Translations under genes and position numbers: made by a program | Shown here: one piece after another, positions 27,782 through 35,852 of the stretch | How the letters are laid out: each line of letters begins with the position of its first letter | How positions within the stretch are numbered: position 1 is the stretch's first letter | DNA from: Vibrio sp. CB1-14 | Lineage (GTDB): Bacteria; Pseudomonadota; Gammaproteobacteria; Enterobacterales; Vibrionaceae | Direction of reading: 5' to 3' | Assembly: GCF_040412085.2 (NCBI RefSeq) | Contig: NZ_CP115921.1 | Span: forward strand, 1,302,001 to 1,366,000 | Length of the DNA stretch: 64,000 bases | The notes under the pieces: generated by a model | The model's input: the letters and a program-made list of their open reading frames with translations, nothing else | Told to the model about the DNA's origin: nothing | Databases searched by the model: none

Positions 27782-27847
27782 GAAAGCGCTTTCTTTTTGG
27801 TGATGGTTCGCTAGTTTTAGAGAAAGGAATTTTTATCGCTGTATACA
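27782..27847 (+). promoter_or_regulatory. Composite element copy B upstream of GH16 lipoprotein gene
   Basis: The operator GAAAGCGCTTTC (27782-27793) is followed by GGTGATG (27799), GTTTT (27814) and GCTGTATACA (27838), matching the elements at 17428 and 29956. It lies 278 bp before the GH16 start codon. Confidence 0.7.
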
Positions 27848-27967
27848 AGGTGTCTGAATTGTAGTGAACTAGTTAATACGGGCTGCAAGAGTCAAATAGG
27901 CAGCAAAATGACACAAAACTTATTGATTTTACCATCAAAGCTAACGCGCGTTTTTTTAGTTTCGAAA

Positions 27968-27979
27968 GTAAGCGCTTTC
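27968..27979. promoter_or_regulatory. LacI-type operator GTAAGCGCTTTC before GH16 lipoprotein gene
   Basis: The second operator in the 330-bp gap, 186 bp from the first and 81 bp before the start codon. The paired layout repeats at the GH17 gene. Confidence 0.75.
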
Positions 27980-28059
27980 AATGTGGGTGGGCAGTTTGGT
28001 CAGTGAGTTGAGTAATCAGTTTTAATCGGTTTAGGCATACTCGTATTCAAGGAGTAGTG

Positions 28060-29664
28060 ATGCGAATGGAAAAGCGAACAGCAAATTTCACCCCAACAGT
28101 ACTGGGCTCAGTAATCTCAATAGCTCTGCTGTCTGGCTGCGCTAGTACAGACAAAGAGAAGGAAGCGGATACAGGGCTCGTCCAAACCAAAGCACCCGTT
28201 ATGCTTACCAATGCTCCAGTAGAAGTGAGTGGTGATTGGCAGTTGGTATGGGAGGATCAGTTTGAAGGTGACAGCATCAGCAAACGAAACTGGAGTTTGG
28301 AGCAAAACTGCTGGGGGGGTGGCAATAATGAGCAGCAGTGCTACACCAACCGAAGTAAGAACGCTTTTGTCCAAGATGGTATGCTGCACATTGTAGCGCA
28401 CAAAGAGCGCTACACGGGGCCTGATAATCCAGAAGGAAAAGCGGGTCCGGAAAAAACGCTGCCTTACACCTCGGCGAGGCTTCGTACTAAAGACAAGCGC
28501 GACCAAAAATACGGTCGTTTTGAAATTCGCGCCAAACTGCCTACAGGTCAAGGTACATGGCCGGCAATTTGGATGCTTCCAACCGAAAATAAATACGGGA
28601 CGTGGGCGGCATCTGGTGAAATTGACATTATGGAGGCCGTGAACCTAAAGACTCAATCCGATGCCCCGAATGCACAATCTGGCGATGAAGAAAACCGCAT
28701 TTATGGCAGCCTCCACTATGGTAAGAAGTGGCCAGACAATGTGTACAGTGGCCAAGGTGCGACGTTGCCAGAGGGCGTGAATCCAGCTGATGGATTCCAT
28801 ACTTACGCCATTGAGTGGGAAGAAGGCGAAATCCGCTGGTACGTTGATAATCTGCACTACGCCACGCAGACTCAAGATGGCTGGTATAGCCAGTATGAAA
28901 AAGAGAAAGGCCTATTGGTCAATGCAAAAGGCGCAGCCCCTTTTGATGAGAAGTTCCACTTACTGTTAAATCTGGCGATTGGTGGTTCTTGGTCTGCAAA
29001 TGCCAATCAACAGGGTGTTGATGATAGTGATTATCCGAAAACCATGCTGGTGGATTATGTCAAAGTATACCGATGTGGCGTCGACCGCTGGAAAGGCAAG
29101 GGCTGCTCTAGTCGCTCTGAACTAGCGAAACACGTCGAAGGTCACGAAGCGCCGGCTATCTTGGCGATGGACGATAGCTATGCCGATAGTCCAACGCTGG
29201 ATATTTTCACGGATACGTTGAATGCAGCACTGGCGTTCGCAAGTTACGATCCGGTGAACCTAGTGGAACATGCAGTCGTTGAAGAAGCGGGACGTGGTTC
29301 GGTACTTGAAATCACTAAGCAAAACGGTGCGGGTAACCTCTATTTCCGATCTCCGGTGACTGACATGACAGATTGGAAGAAAAATGGCACCTTAATTTTT
29401 GATATCAAAGTAGAACAAGGCTCAGATACTGAGCTACTAATCAAGATGGACAGTGGCTGGCCAAACACGAGTGACTATGTCGTTGCAACGCCAGCGGTAG
29501 GCGAATGGGGACAGGTGAAGATAGCCATCGCTGATATTTTAGATAGTGATAACAGCTTCGCGCCTGGCTCCCAGGCGGATCCAAAAGCGGTAAACAACCT
29601 CCTAGTCTTTGAACCACAAGGCGCGATGACATTTAAGTTAGACAATATTCGATTCGAAAGATAG
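28060..29664 (+). CDS. GH16 beta-1,3-glucanase (laminarinase) lipoprotein with C-terminal binding-type module
   Basis: A 534-residue lipoprotein. The signal ends in LLSGC with the modified Cys at about residue 27. The GH16 domain spans about residues 55-340 and has the catalytic motif GEIDIMEA (Glu187 nucleophile, Asp189, Glu192 acid/base). A beta-sandwich C-terminal module at about 380-534 resembles carbohydrate-binding domains and ends in KLDNIRFER. GTG 28057 also opens the frame, but ATG 28060 fits AAGGAG. It should be anchored in the outer membrane and cut laminarin internally. It is controlled by two LacI-type operators. Confidence 0.9.
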   Translation: MRMEKRTANFTPTVLGSVISIALLSGCASTDKEKEADTGLVQTKAPVMLTNAPVEVSGDWQLVWEDQFEGDSISKRNWSLEQNCWGGGNNEQQCYTNRSKNAFVQDGMLHIVAHKERYTGPDNPEGKAGPEKTLPYTSARLRTKDKRDQKYGRFEIRAKLPTGQGTWPAIWMLPTENKYGTWAASGEIDIMEAVNLKTQSDAPNAQSGDEENRIYGSLHYGKKWPDNVYSGQGATLPEGVNPADGFHTYAIEWEEGEIRWYVDNLHYATQTQDGWYSQYEKEKGLLVNAKGAAPFDEKFHLLLNLAIGGSWSANANQQGVDDSDYPKTMLVDYVKVYRCGVDRWKGKGCSSRSELAKHVEGHEAPAILAMDDSYADSPTLDIFTDTLNAALAFASYDPVNLVEHAVVEEAGRGSVLEITKQNGAGNLYFRSPVTDMTDWKKNGTLIFDIKVEQGSDTELLIKMDSGWPNTSDYVVATPAVGEWGQVKIAIADILDSDNSFAPGSQADPKAVNNLLVFEPQGAMTFKLDNIRFER

Positions 29665-29693
29665 TTAATTAATACATAAGACTAACTGGCCAT

Positions 29694-29721
29694 AAGGAGC
29701 ATATTCGTATGCTCCTTTTTT
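29694..29721 (+). terminator. GH16 lipoprotein gene terminator
   Basis: A 10-bp stem (AAGGAGCATA / TATGCTCCTT) with a TTCG tetraloop is followed by a run of T. Confidence 0.9.
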
Positions 29722-29741
29722 AGTTTTAGAAATTCAAATCC

Positions 29742-29862
29742 TGTCATCCCCTTGAAAAAGGGGAGCTTCCACAGCCTGCACCTTATCTAAATGCAAAATA
29801 CATATCGTCAATTTTCAGATGTCTATGCGTTATAAGAGATCCTCGATTTCTCGAGGATGACA
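29742..29862. mobile_element. MITE/REP-like palindromic element, 121 bp
   Basis: The element is bounded by inverted TGTCATCC (29742-29749) and GGATGACA (29855-29862). Each end carries a hairpin: CCCCTTGAAAAAGGGG on the left and ATCCTCGATTTCTCGAGGAT on the right. It has no coding capacity. The structure matches the short dispersed palindromic repeats common in gammaproteobacterial intergenic DNA. No second copy was seen in the window. Confidence 0.6.
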
Positions 29863-29955
29863 AGTAGGTAGGATGATGAACTAAGAGAGCGTGTGTTTGG
29901 ATAACTAGCCTCTAAATATATTGAACAATAAACCGTCGACTAACCTCCCATAAAA

Positions 29956-30022
29956 GTAAGCGCTTTCTTATTGGTGATGGTTTTCTTGTTTACGAAAACA
30001 ACTTTCTTTAACCGCTATACAC
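29956..30022 (+). promoter_or_regulatory. Composite element copy C upstream of GH17 gene
   Basis: The operator GTAAGCGCTTTC (29956-29967) is followed by GGTGATG (29973), GTTTA (29988) and GCTATACA (30014). Spacing is within one or two bases of copies A and B. It lies 274 bp before the GH17 start codon, almost the same distance as at the GH16 gene. Confidence 0.68.
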
Positions 30023-30132
30023 TCAGAAAATGTTGATTAATACTAGATATACAAGCTTTTCACCAATAGTGAGTTCGCCAAGTTTGGTGAAACTAAAGGA
30101 GGCTTTATCAGTGTTTTCTTGTTTCTTTAAAA

Positions 30133-30144
30133 GAAAGCGCTTAC
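30133..30144. promoter_or_regulatory. LacI-type operator GAAAGCGCTTAC before GH17 gene
   Basis: The second operator of the pair, 177 bp from the first and 86 bp before the start codon. Confidence 0.75.
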
Positions 30145-30229
30145 TCAAATAATGCCACTTTTTGAGCTGTTCAATGATGGTGCCTCGCGCCTTCAACAAT
30201 AAGAAATTCCAATACGCAAGGAAGTTACA

Positions 30230-32626
30230 ATGATTAAAAGCAGTTTGAAACCTCTTGTTCTCGCCACTGCTGCAGCGATGCTCGCGGCTTGTGGTTCAGA
30301 CTCTACAGATACTACAACGGATGGTGGTAACCAAGGTGGAGACAATGGAGGCGGTAGTGAAATTACTGTTTCTGTTACGCCGGATTATCAAATGGATGTG
30401 AAATCTCAAGCTCCAATTGACTTTGGCAATGCGTTCACAGAAACGAACGCTATCAACCCAGATCCAACGTCCATGTCTGTAACAGGCTCGGTACTTAAGA
30501 CGACGAAAGTAGCCGGGGCAGAAACTTGGGCTGGTAGTACGATTGCAGATAGTACTAGCCTCGAGCTAAGCGCTGAAAGAAGCGTTGTCACTGCATGGGT
30601 TTATTCACCAGAGGTCGATGTACCAATTCTACTTAAAGTTGAAAATTCTAACGATGCTACTCAGTTTGCTGAAGTGCTAGTGACAACGACTAAGGCTAAT
30701 GAATGGGAACAGCTGACTTTTGATTTTGCCGATTTGAACCAAGGCGAGTTGAGCGATGCTATTACCTATAACATGAAGAGTTTGTTTTTCGACTTTGGAA
30801 ACGTGGGCAGTGACAAAGTGTTTTATTGGGACAATATTCGCCTTGAAGGGGATGGCCTAGCAGAGCAACCGATGCCAGAGAGCTACCCTGTATCTGATAC
30901 GGGTCAGCCACTATTAGGTAACCCTCAGTATCAAGCAATCTCTTATGGCGCATGGCGTAGCGACACTCGTGCATCTGGTGACCTTGTTCCTTCTGTCGCT
31001 GATCATGTTGAAGATATGAAAATTCTTAATGCTATGGGCATTAAAGTGGTTCGTACCTATAACACTCAAGGATTTATTGGCACTGATGGCAAGAGCAACA
31101 CTGAGAACCTGTTAGCTGCAATCCGTCAGCTTAAAGATGAGGCCGCAGGCGATGGCAATACATTTGAAATGTACGTCATGCTCGGTGTTTGGATAGATGC
31201 GAACGGCGCTTGGACTGGCGAGGCGATTGATTCGGCAACCGACTCTCCGAATAACGCGTTAGAGCTCGCAAAAGCAAAAGAACTCGCCTTGGCGTATCCC
31301 GATATCATTAAAGTGATTGCGGTGGGTAATGAGGCAATGGTCGACTGGGCTTCGTCTTACAAGGTCCACCCTTCAATCATCCTCAATCACGTGAATGACC
31401 TACAAAGCTGGAAGCTTGAAAGCAGTGACACCGAAGACATTTGGGTTACGACATCAGACAACTGGGCAGTATGGGCAGGCATAGATCCCAATGGCAACTA
31501 CGGTGACCAAGCAGATCTAAAAGCGCTAATACAAGCGGTGGACTATGTATCGCTGCACACATATGCACACCATGACACTTTCTATCATCCAGAGTTTAAA
31601 GAAGATTGGAAGGTAGCTGAAGCAGATCAGACATTAACTAAAGAGCAGCAAATTGCCATCTCAATGCAAAAAGCCCATCAGCATTCGCTAGAGCAGTACG
31701 CGGCCGCGCAGCAGTTTATTAATAGCGTCGATCCTAGCAAGCCAATTCATATAGGTGAGACAGGTTGGTCGACGAACTCTAACGACGGCTACGGCGAGGG
31801 TGGCACACAAGCGGCTGATGAGTATAAACAGAAGATGTTCCATGACGATATGCGCGATTTCGCTAACAACGAAGGCGTATCTCTGTTCTTCTTTCAAGCG
31901 TTTGACGAGCCATGGAAAGGTGGTGACAACCCAGGTCACTCAGAGAAAAGCTTCGGTCTCATCGATATCGATTGTAATGTTAAGTACGTTGCTTGGGACA
32001 AAGTCGACACACTCAATGCACTTGGGCTGACACGTGACTGCAATGGCTTTACTGCGAGCTACGGTGGTATCTACGCATCACTTTTGGACGATGTTTTACC
32101 ACCACCGTTTGCTCCAGTTGAACAGCCTCCAGTGGAGGGTGAATTCAAAGTCCTTGGTGCTGGTCTATTTAGTGGTGCAGGAGCGTTTGCTTGGGAAGAT
32201 ACAGCTTGGGCTGGTGTTGACGAAGAAGGCGTGCTAACCGTGGCTACCTCACCTAGCTCTGCAAAAGATTGGGGATGGGGAGCTCACATTGGTGACGACA
32301 GCCGCCGTGATTTTACCGCGGTTAAGACACTCAAATTTGAAATCCGTGGCTTTACTGAGGGTGGTAAGGCACTCGCTGAATTTGGGTTTGGTGTTGGTTT
32401 CCAATCCGATACTGGCGGTGAGTGGTCAACCAATCACACGATTCGCTTTAATGAAGGTGAACGTCAGCTAACGACCGAGTGGCAATCATTTGAAGTCGAT
32501 ATCAGTGAGTTCTCTAGTGATCCAAACTTAAGCCAAGTCACCCAGCCGTTTATCGTTAACGGTACCACTAAAGTAGGTCTGACTGATGCGGATATTCAGG
32601 TTCGCAATATCTCTTGGTTTGAATAA
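30230..32626 (+). CDS. GH17 beta-1,3-glucanase lipoprotein with flanking beta-rich modules
   Basis: A 798-residue lipoprotein with lipobox MLAAC (Cys21) followed by a Thr/Gly/Asp-rich linker. An N-terminal beta-sandwich module (about residues 48-210) ends in FYWDNIRLEG. The GH17 barrel (about 225-620) carries GNEAMVDW (acid/base Glu368) and IGETGWST (nucleophile Glu510). A C-terminal beta-sandwich module (about 665-798) ends in QVRNISWFE. It probably cleaves or transglycosylates beta-1,3-glucan at the outer-membrane surface and complements the GH16 enzyme. It has paired LacI operators upstream. Confidence 0.9.
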   Translation: MIKSSLKPLVLATAAAMLAACGSDSTDTTTDGGNQGGDNGGGSEITVSVTPDYQMDVKSQAPIDFGNAFTETNAINPDPTSMSVTGSVLKTTKVAGAETWAGSTIADSTSLELSAERSVVTAWVYSPEVDVPILLKVENSNDATQFAEVLVTTTKANEWEQLTFDFADLNQGELSDAITYNMKSLFFDFGNVGSDKVFYWDNIRLEGDGLAEQPMPESYPVSDTGQPLLGNPQYQAISYGAWRSDTRASGDLVPSVADHVEDMKILNAMGIKVVRTYNTQGFIGTDGKSNTENLLAAIRQLKDEAAGDGNTFEMYVMLGVWIDANGAWTGEAIDSATDSPNNALELAKAKELALAYPDIIKVIAVGNEAMVDWASSYKVHPSIILNHVNDLQSWKLESSDTEDIWVTTSDNWAVWAGIDPNGNYGDQADLKALIQAVDYVSLHTYAHHDTFYHPEFKEDWKVAEADQTLTKEQQIAISMQKAHQHSLEQYAAAQQFINSVDPSKPIHIGETGWSTNSNDGYGEGGTQAADEYKQKMFHDDMRDFANNEGVSLFFFQAFDEPWKGGDNPGHSEKSFGLIDIDCNVKYVAWDKVDTLNALGLTRDCNGFTASYGGIYASLLDDVLPPPFAPVEQPPVEGEFKVLGAGLFSGAGAFAWEDTAWAGVDEEGVLTVATSPSSAKDWGWGAHIGDDSRRDFTAVKTLKFEIRGFTEGGKALAEFGFGVGFQSDTGGEWSTNHTIRFNEGERQLTTEWQSFEVDISEFSSDPNLSQVTQPFIVNGTTKVGLTDADIQVRNISWFE

Positions 32627-32706
32627 TTGCCCGGGTATGAGTACCCCTCATCAGAAGCAATAACATAAGTCTTACTTCAATTAACGTTAGAACATAACTA
32701 TCGATA

Positions 32707-32730
32707 GGCGATGGCAATAATGCCATCGCC
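32707..32730 (+). terminator. Hairpin after GH17 gene
   Basis: A perfect 10-bp stem (GGCGATGGCA / TGCCATCGCC) with a four-base loop is followed by ACTTTCATT. It is a weak intrinsic terminator between the GH17 gene and the next GH16 gene. No LacI operator lies in the 190-bp gap. Confidence 0.6.
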
Positions 32731-32816
32731 ACTTTCATTAATCTCTAAGTTCAATTCTGCTTCGACCGTCGTGTCGCAAGTGGTTTTTGTGCTGCCTGAA
32801 ATACAGGATCAAAGAA

Positions 32817-33836
32817 ATGGTTAACAACAGGCTCTACAGCCTTGGTTTGATGTTGGGTGCTTTAGTTGCTGGTGTTATCGCCCCTAAAGCGCACGCCGGA
32901 TGGGAGGTTCATTGGATTGATACCTTTGAGGGAGAAGGTGTCAATTGGGATAACTGGACGGCGCAAACACAAGCAAACTACAACAACGAAGTGCAGTGTT
33001 ACACCGACGATGATGTTAGCGAGTCGCGTAACTATGACGTATCTGATGGTACTTTGAAAATTATCGCCAGAAAGCAAACCAACCAATGTATGACGTTGGG
33101 AGGGCAAACCAAAACTTGGACATCAGGTCGGCTTAATAGCAAAGACAAACGAGAGTTTTTGTACGGTCGGATTGAAGCTCGTATTCGCTTTCACGATTTG
33201 GAGGGCGGGACATGGCCAGCTTTTTGGATGCTAGAAAATAGAATCGCGGAGCAGCCGGTAAAAGGTGACAACGACAATGTTGGCTGGCCAAACTCCGGTG
33301 CCAGCGAAATTGATGTTTGGGAGTGGTTTTCCAATCAGCCACAAAGCTATATCACCAACTTTTTCAATACTGCGGGGTGCGGTGCTGAATATCGCCACCC
33401 ATACACGAATGGTGCGCAAGATGTCTTGGACTGGCATCGTTATGCCATTGAATGGGATCGCGACTCAATTGCTTTTTTCATCGATGACCAAGAAGTCATT
33501 CGCCACGACGTGAGCCATTGTCCACGCTACAAAGAACCTATGTTTGTTCTACTTAATGTCGCCATGGGAGGTATGTTAGGTGGGCAAATTGACCCTAATT
33601 TGCAACGTGCCACTATGGAAGTGGACTACATAGCTCATTGTCAGTTGTCAGACTCTAGTGACTATGAACACTGTGATGAAACTACCTCACGCATCGACCC
33701 AAATATTGAGATTCCAGAATTACCAACAGCGCCAGCTATTGCCGAAGAAAACGGTGGATCTGCGTCGATGTTGTCGTTATTCGCTTTGTTAACCCTAGCC
33801 TCAATCAAAAAATACAAGTCGAGAGCACGAAGGTAA
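32817..33836 (+). CDS. GH16 beta-glucanase with GlyGly-CTERM surface-sorting tail
   Basis: A 339-residue secreted GH16 enzyme. The signal peptide is about 27 residues and ends KAHA before GWEVHW. The catalytic motif SEIDVWEW gives Glu164, Asp166 and Glu169. The C-terminus has the tripartite GlyGly-CTERM signal: GGS, a hydrophobic helix (MLSLFALLTLASI) and a basic tail (KKYKSRARR), which is recognised by rhombosortase in Vibrio and linked to type II secretion. An in-frame TTG at 32787 is rejected because AGGATC/AAAGAA precedes ATG 32817. No LacI operator is directly upstream, so it may depend on read-through or be controlled differently. Confidence 0.88.
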   Translation: MVNNRLYSLGLMLGALVAGVIAPKAHAGWEVHWIDTFEGEGVNWDNWTAQTQANYNNEVQCYTDDDVSESRNYDVSDGTLKIIARKQTNQCMTLGGQTKTWTSGRLNSKDKREFLYGRIEARIRFHDLEGGTWPAFWMLENRIAEQPVKGDNDNVGWPNSGASEIDVWEWFSNQPQSYITNFFNTAGCGAEYRHPYTNGAQDVLDWHRYAIEWDRDSIAFFIDDQEVIRHDVSHCPRYKEPMFVLLNVAMGGMLGGQIDPNLQRATMEVDYIAHCQLSDSSDYEHCDETTSRIDPNIEIPELPTAPAIAEENGGSASMLSLFALLTLASIKKYKSRARR

Positions 33837-33919
33837 GTCGGTTGCTGCTTACCACTTCTCAAAAGGGCAAGTAGTCAATAGGTCAAATGCTGACTGCATT
33901 TGGCCTTAATCACTTTTGA

Positions 33920-34603
33920 TTATCGGAAATTTAGGTTAAACCCAAACTCAAATGTACCTTCTGTCGTTCTTGGCTCTCCCGGACGGACGCGGTGTTGGCC
34001 ATATCGGTATTTTACATATGGCTCTACATATTTTGGCTTAAAGGTCAGGGTAAAGTCGGCATGAAAAATACTGGGCTCCAAATGTGTTTCGGACATAATA
34101 CGGTCGTGGTTGAGCGCATAGCTGTAGGTTAGCCAAGTCACCGGGGTGTAGCTTGCTCCCAAGCTTGCTTTCCATTCGCGGTGTGTGCTGAAATTTGGAC
34201 TCAAAATAGGGAAGTCATCACTCTGAAAGACATTTTTTCGCCACTCATAGGATGTTGAAGCGAAGACTAAAACATTGTGGCTAAGCATACGACCGGCGAA
34301 AGCGCCAAGGTTGTAGATGTCGACCAAGTCCGCTCTGCCATATGTAGCGAAGGCTTCTGTATAGGTTTCGCCTAACAACATACCGTAGCCGGCACCTAGC
34401 TCAAGGTAGCCCGTTGAATCAACTTCAAACCCGAGATTGATTTCTTCTGTCGCTTGAACCGTACCGGAAAGAGTCCCAACCCAAGTGTCTGCCACTTTTG
34501 AGGTTTGAAAACTCATGGTTGGTTCGTAGTAGGACAATTCATGGTGACTGGCCAACGTAGAAAAAGGCAACAACGCCATCGCGGTAGCTATGTATCTCTT
34601 CAT
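33920..34603 (-). CDS. Unknown outer-membrane beta-barrel protein
   Basis: A 227-residue exported protein. The signal peptide MKRYIATAMALLPFSTLA is followed by alternating strands with a C-terminal strand ending in Phe-Asn-Leu-Asn-Phe-Arg. It looks like a small barrel of about 10-12 strands. ATG 34603 is chosen over TTG 34618 because it starts the signal peptide and has GAAAG upstream. I do not recognise the family. It faces the GH16 gene tail-to-tail and lies downstream of a lipoprotein gene behind a terminator. Confidence 0.7.
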   Translation of the reverse strand: MKRYIATAMALLPFSTLASHHELSYYEPTMSFQTSKVADTWVGTLSGTVQATEEINLGFEVDSTGYLELGAGYGMLLGETYTEAFATYGRADLVDIYNLGAFAGRMLSHNVLVFASTSYEWRKNVFQSDDFPILSPNFSTHREWKASLGASYTPVTWLTYSYALNHDRIMSETHLEPSIFHADFTLTFKPKYVEPYVKYRYGQHRVRPGEPRTTEGTFEFGFNLNFR

Positions 34604-34622
34604 ATTTCTTTCGCTCAAAATA

Positions 34623-34650
34623 AAAGGAGCCGAATAAATCCGGCTCCTTT
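34623..34650 (-). terminator. Terminator between lipoprotein and barrel genes
   Basis: A 10-bp stem (AAAGGAGCCG / CGGCTCCTTT); on the minus strand it is followed by TTTTATTTTG. It separates the lipoprotein gene from the barrel gene, whose start lies 20 bp further on, so the barrel gene may depend on read-through. Confidence 0.8.
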
Positions 34651-34674
34651 GGTTTTATCTAATGATGCTGTCTG

Positions 34675-35694
34675 TTAAGAGCGACCAACGCGGTCTTTTA
34701 CTGCTTGCTTGATTTGTTGGCGTTGTTCTTGAGATAGCGATTGCAATTTTTGTCTTACTTCATCGCGGTTGATCTCTGATTTAGGTAAGTGAGCTTTGAT
34801 GAACGCACTCGCCTCTGAATTCATTTTGACATCTTCCACTTTGCCATTTCGGTCGGTGTACACGTAAACTTCACCGCCGTTGAAGCCGACCAGTTTGATT
34901 TCAACACCGGTTGCCGTTTCTTGGCGCTCGATATCTTTAATCACTCGATCATTACCAAAGCCAGGGTCAATCTCGATAGGTTGATCCATTTCTGGAGCAT
35001 CCCATCCAATGCGGCTAATCACACCGTTATCGATAGTGATCGCAAGGCGACCTTTGCCTGGTACTTTGATCTCAACATAGCCACCATAGTTAATCACTTG
35101 GATTTGCTTTACTTCGTAGTCATCGCCAATTCGAACGTTATAAGTACCTGTACCATCGACCACGTCATCTGTTGGAGAGATTTGGCCAACGGTCTCACCA
35201 TTAAACTTAAGCTCACCGGTTTCGCTATCGATAAACCAAACATCACTTGGACTTACACCGAAATCTGGGTCGGTAACTGGTAAATCGTTACCAGGACGAG
35301 GTGGTTGATAATCCGAAATAACCAGACGACCATCAACATTAGTTAGCTTAACTTCACCACCGTTAACACCGTGGAAAATGAAACCGCCGTCTTGTGCTTG
35401 AATGCTGCCAACTTCTTGACCGTCAAGGGTAGTCACATCACCCGCCTCAACGAGATAAGTTGTGCCGTTGTGAACAATGTAGCCATTGCCTTCGGTGCCC
35501 CCTACAGCAAGTACATTGTGGTTGCCTTCGTCGCCTTCAACCAGCGCAGCGTTGAAAACATCACCTTCATGAACGGTTACGTTGGCGATTCCATCTTGCG
35601 GTGCTTGCTCACCGCCATCGTGACTAGAACCATTAGAAGAACAACCTGCTAGGAATGAAGCGGCGATTACTGCACTGATTAATTTAAGTTTCAT
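34675..35694 (-). CDS. Unknown lipoprotein with repeated beta motifs
   Basis: A 339-residue lipoprotein with lipobox FLAGC (Cys18) and a Ser/Gly/Asp-rich linker. The body is made of short beta segments with recurring NGGEV patterns (HGVNGGEVKLTN, VGFNGGEVYVYT) in two halves around a proline-rich centre (PPRPGNDLPVTDPD). The C-terminus (about residues 295-339) is helical and charged, ending KQAVKDRVGRS. The internal repetition suggests a duplicated domain. I cannot name a family. It precedes the unknown barrel gene on the same strand. Confidence 0.7.
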   Translation of the reverse strand: MKLKLISAVIAASFLAGCSSNGSSHDGGEQAPQDGIANVTVHEGDVFNAALVEGDEGNHNVLAVGGTEGNGYIVHNGTTYLVEAGDVTTLDGQEVGSIQAQDGGFIFHGVNGGEVKLTNVDGRLVISDYQPPRPGNDLPVTDPDFGVSPSDVWFIDSETGELKFNGETVGQISPTDDVVDGTGTYNVRIGDDYEVKQIQVINYGGYVEIKVPGKGRLAITIDNGVISRIGWDAPEMDQPIEIDPGFGNDRVIKDIERQETATGVEIKLVGFNGGEVYVYTDRNGKVEDVKMNSEASAFIKAHLPKSEINRDEVRQKLQSLSQEQRQQIKQAVKDRVGRS

Positions 35695-35852
35695 GGTTAT
35701 CTCTCAAAATTGTATTGGAACTAAAGGAGGCATCTTGCTTTTTGATTTGGCGTTCCGAGCCGATGAGAGAACTATAAAGAATTTGATGAGGCTGAACTAA
35801 TGAACAGCCTTTATCATGCAAATGAACTTAAGTTATTAATAAATGGCTATTA

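Larger units (their letters stand above)
29863..30229. promoter_or_regulatory. Control region of GH17 gene
   Basis: A non-coding stretch with operators at 29956 (inside composite element C) and 30133. AAGGAAG at 30218-30224 is the ribosome-binding site. No other gene is supportable here. Confidence 0.6.

Noticed and set aside
27985..28056. Second promoter directly before the GH16 lipoprotein gene
   Set aside because: No -35/-10 pair with acceptable spacing could be identified by eye.
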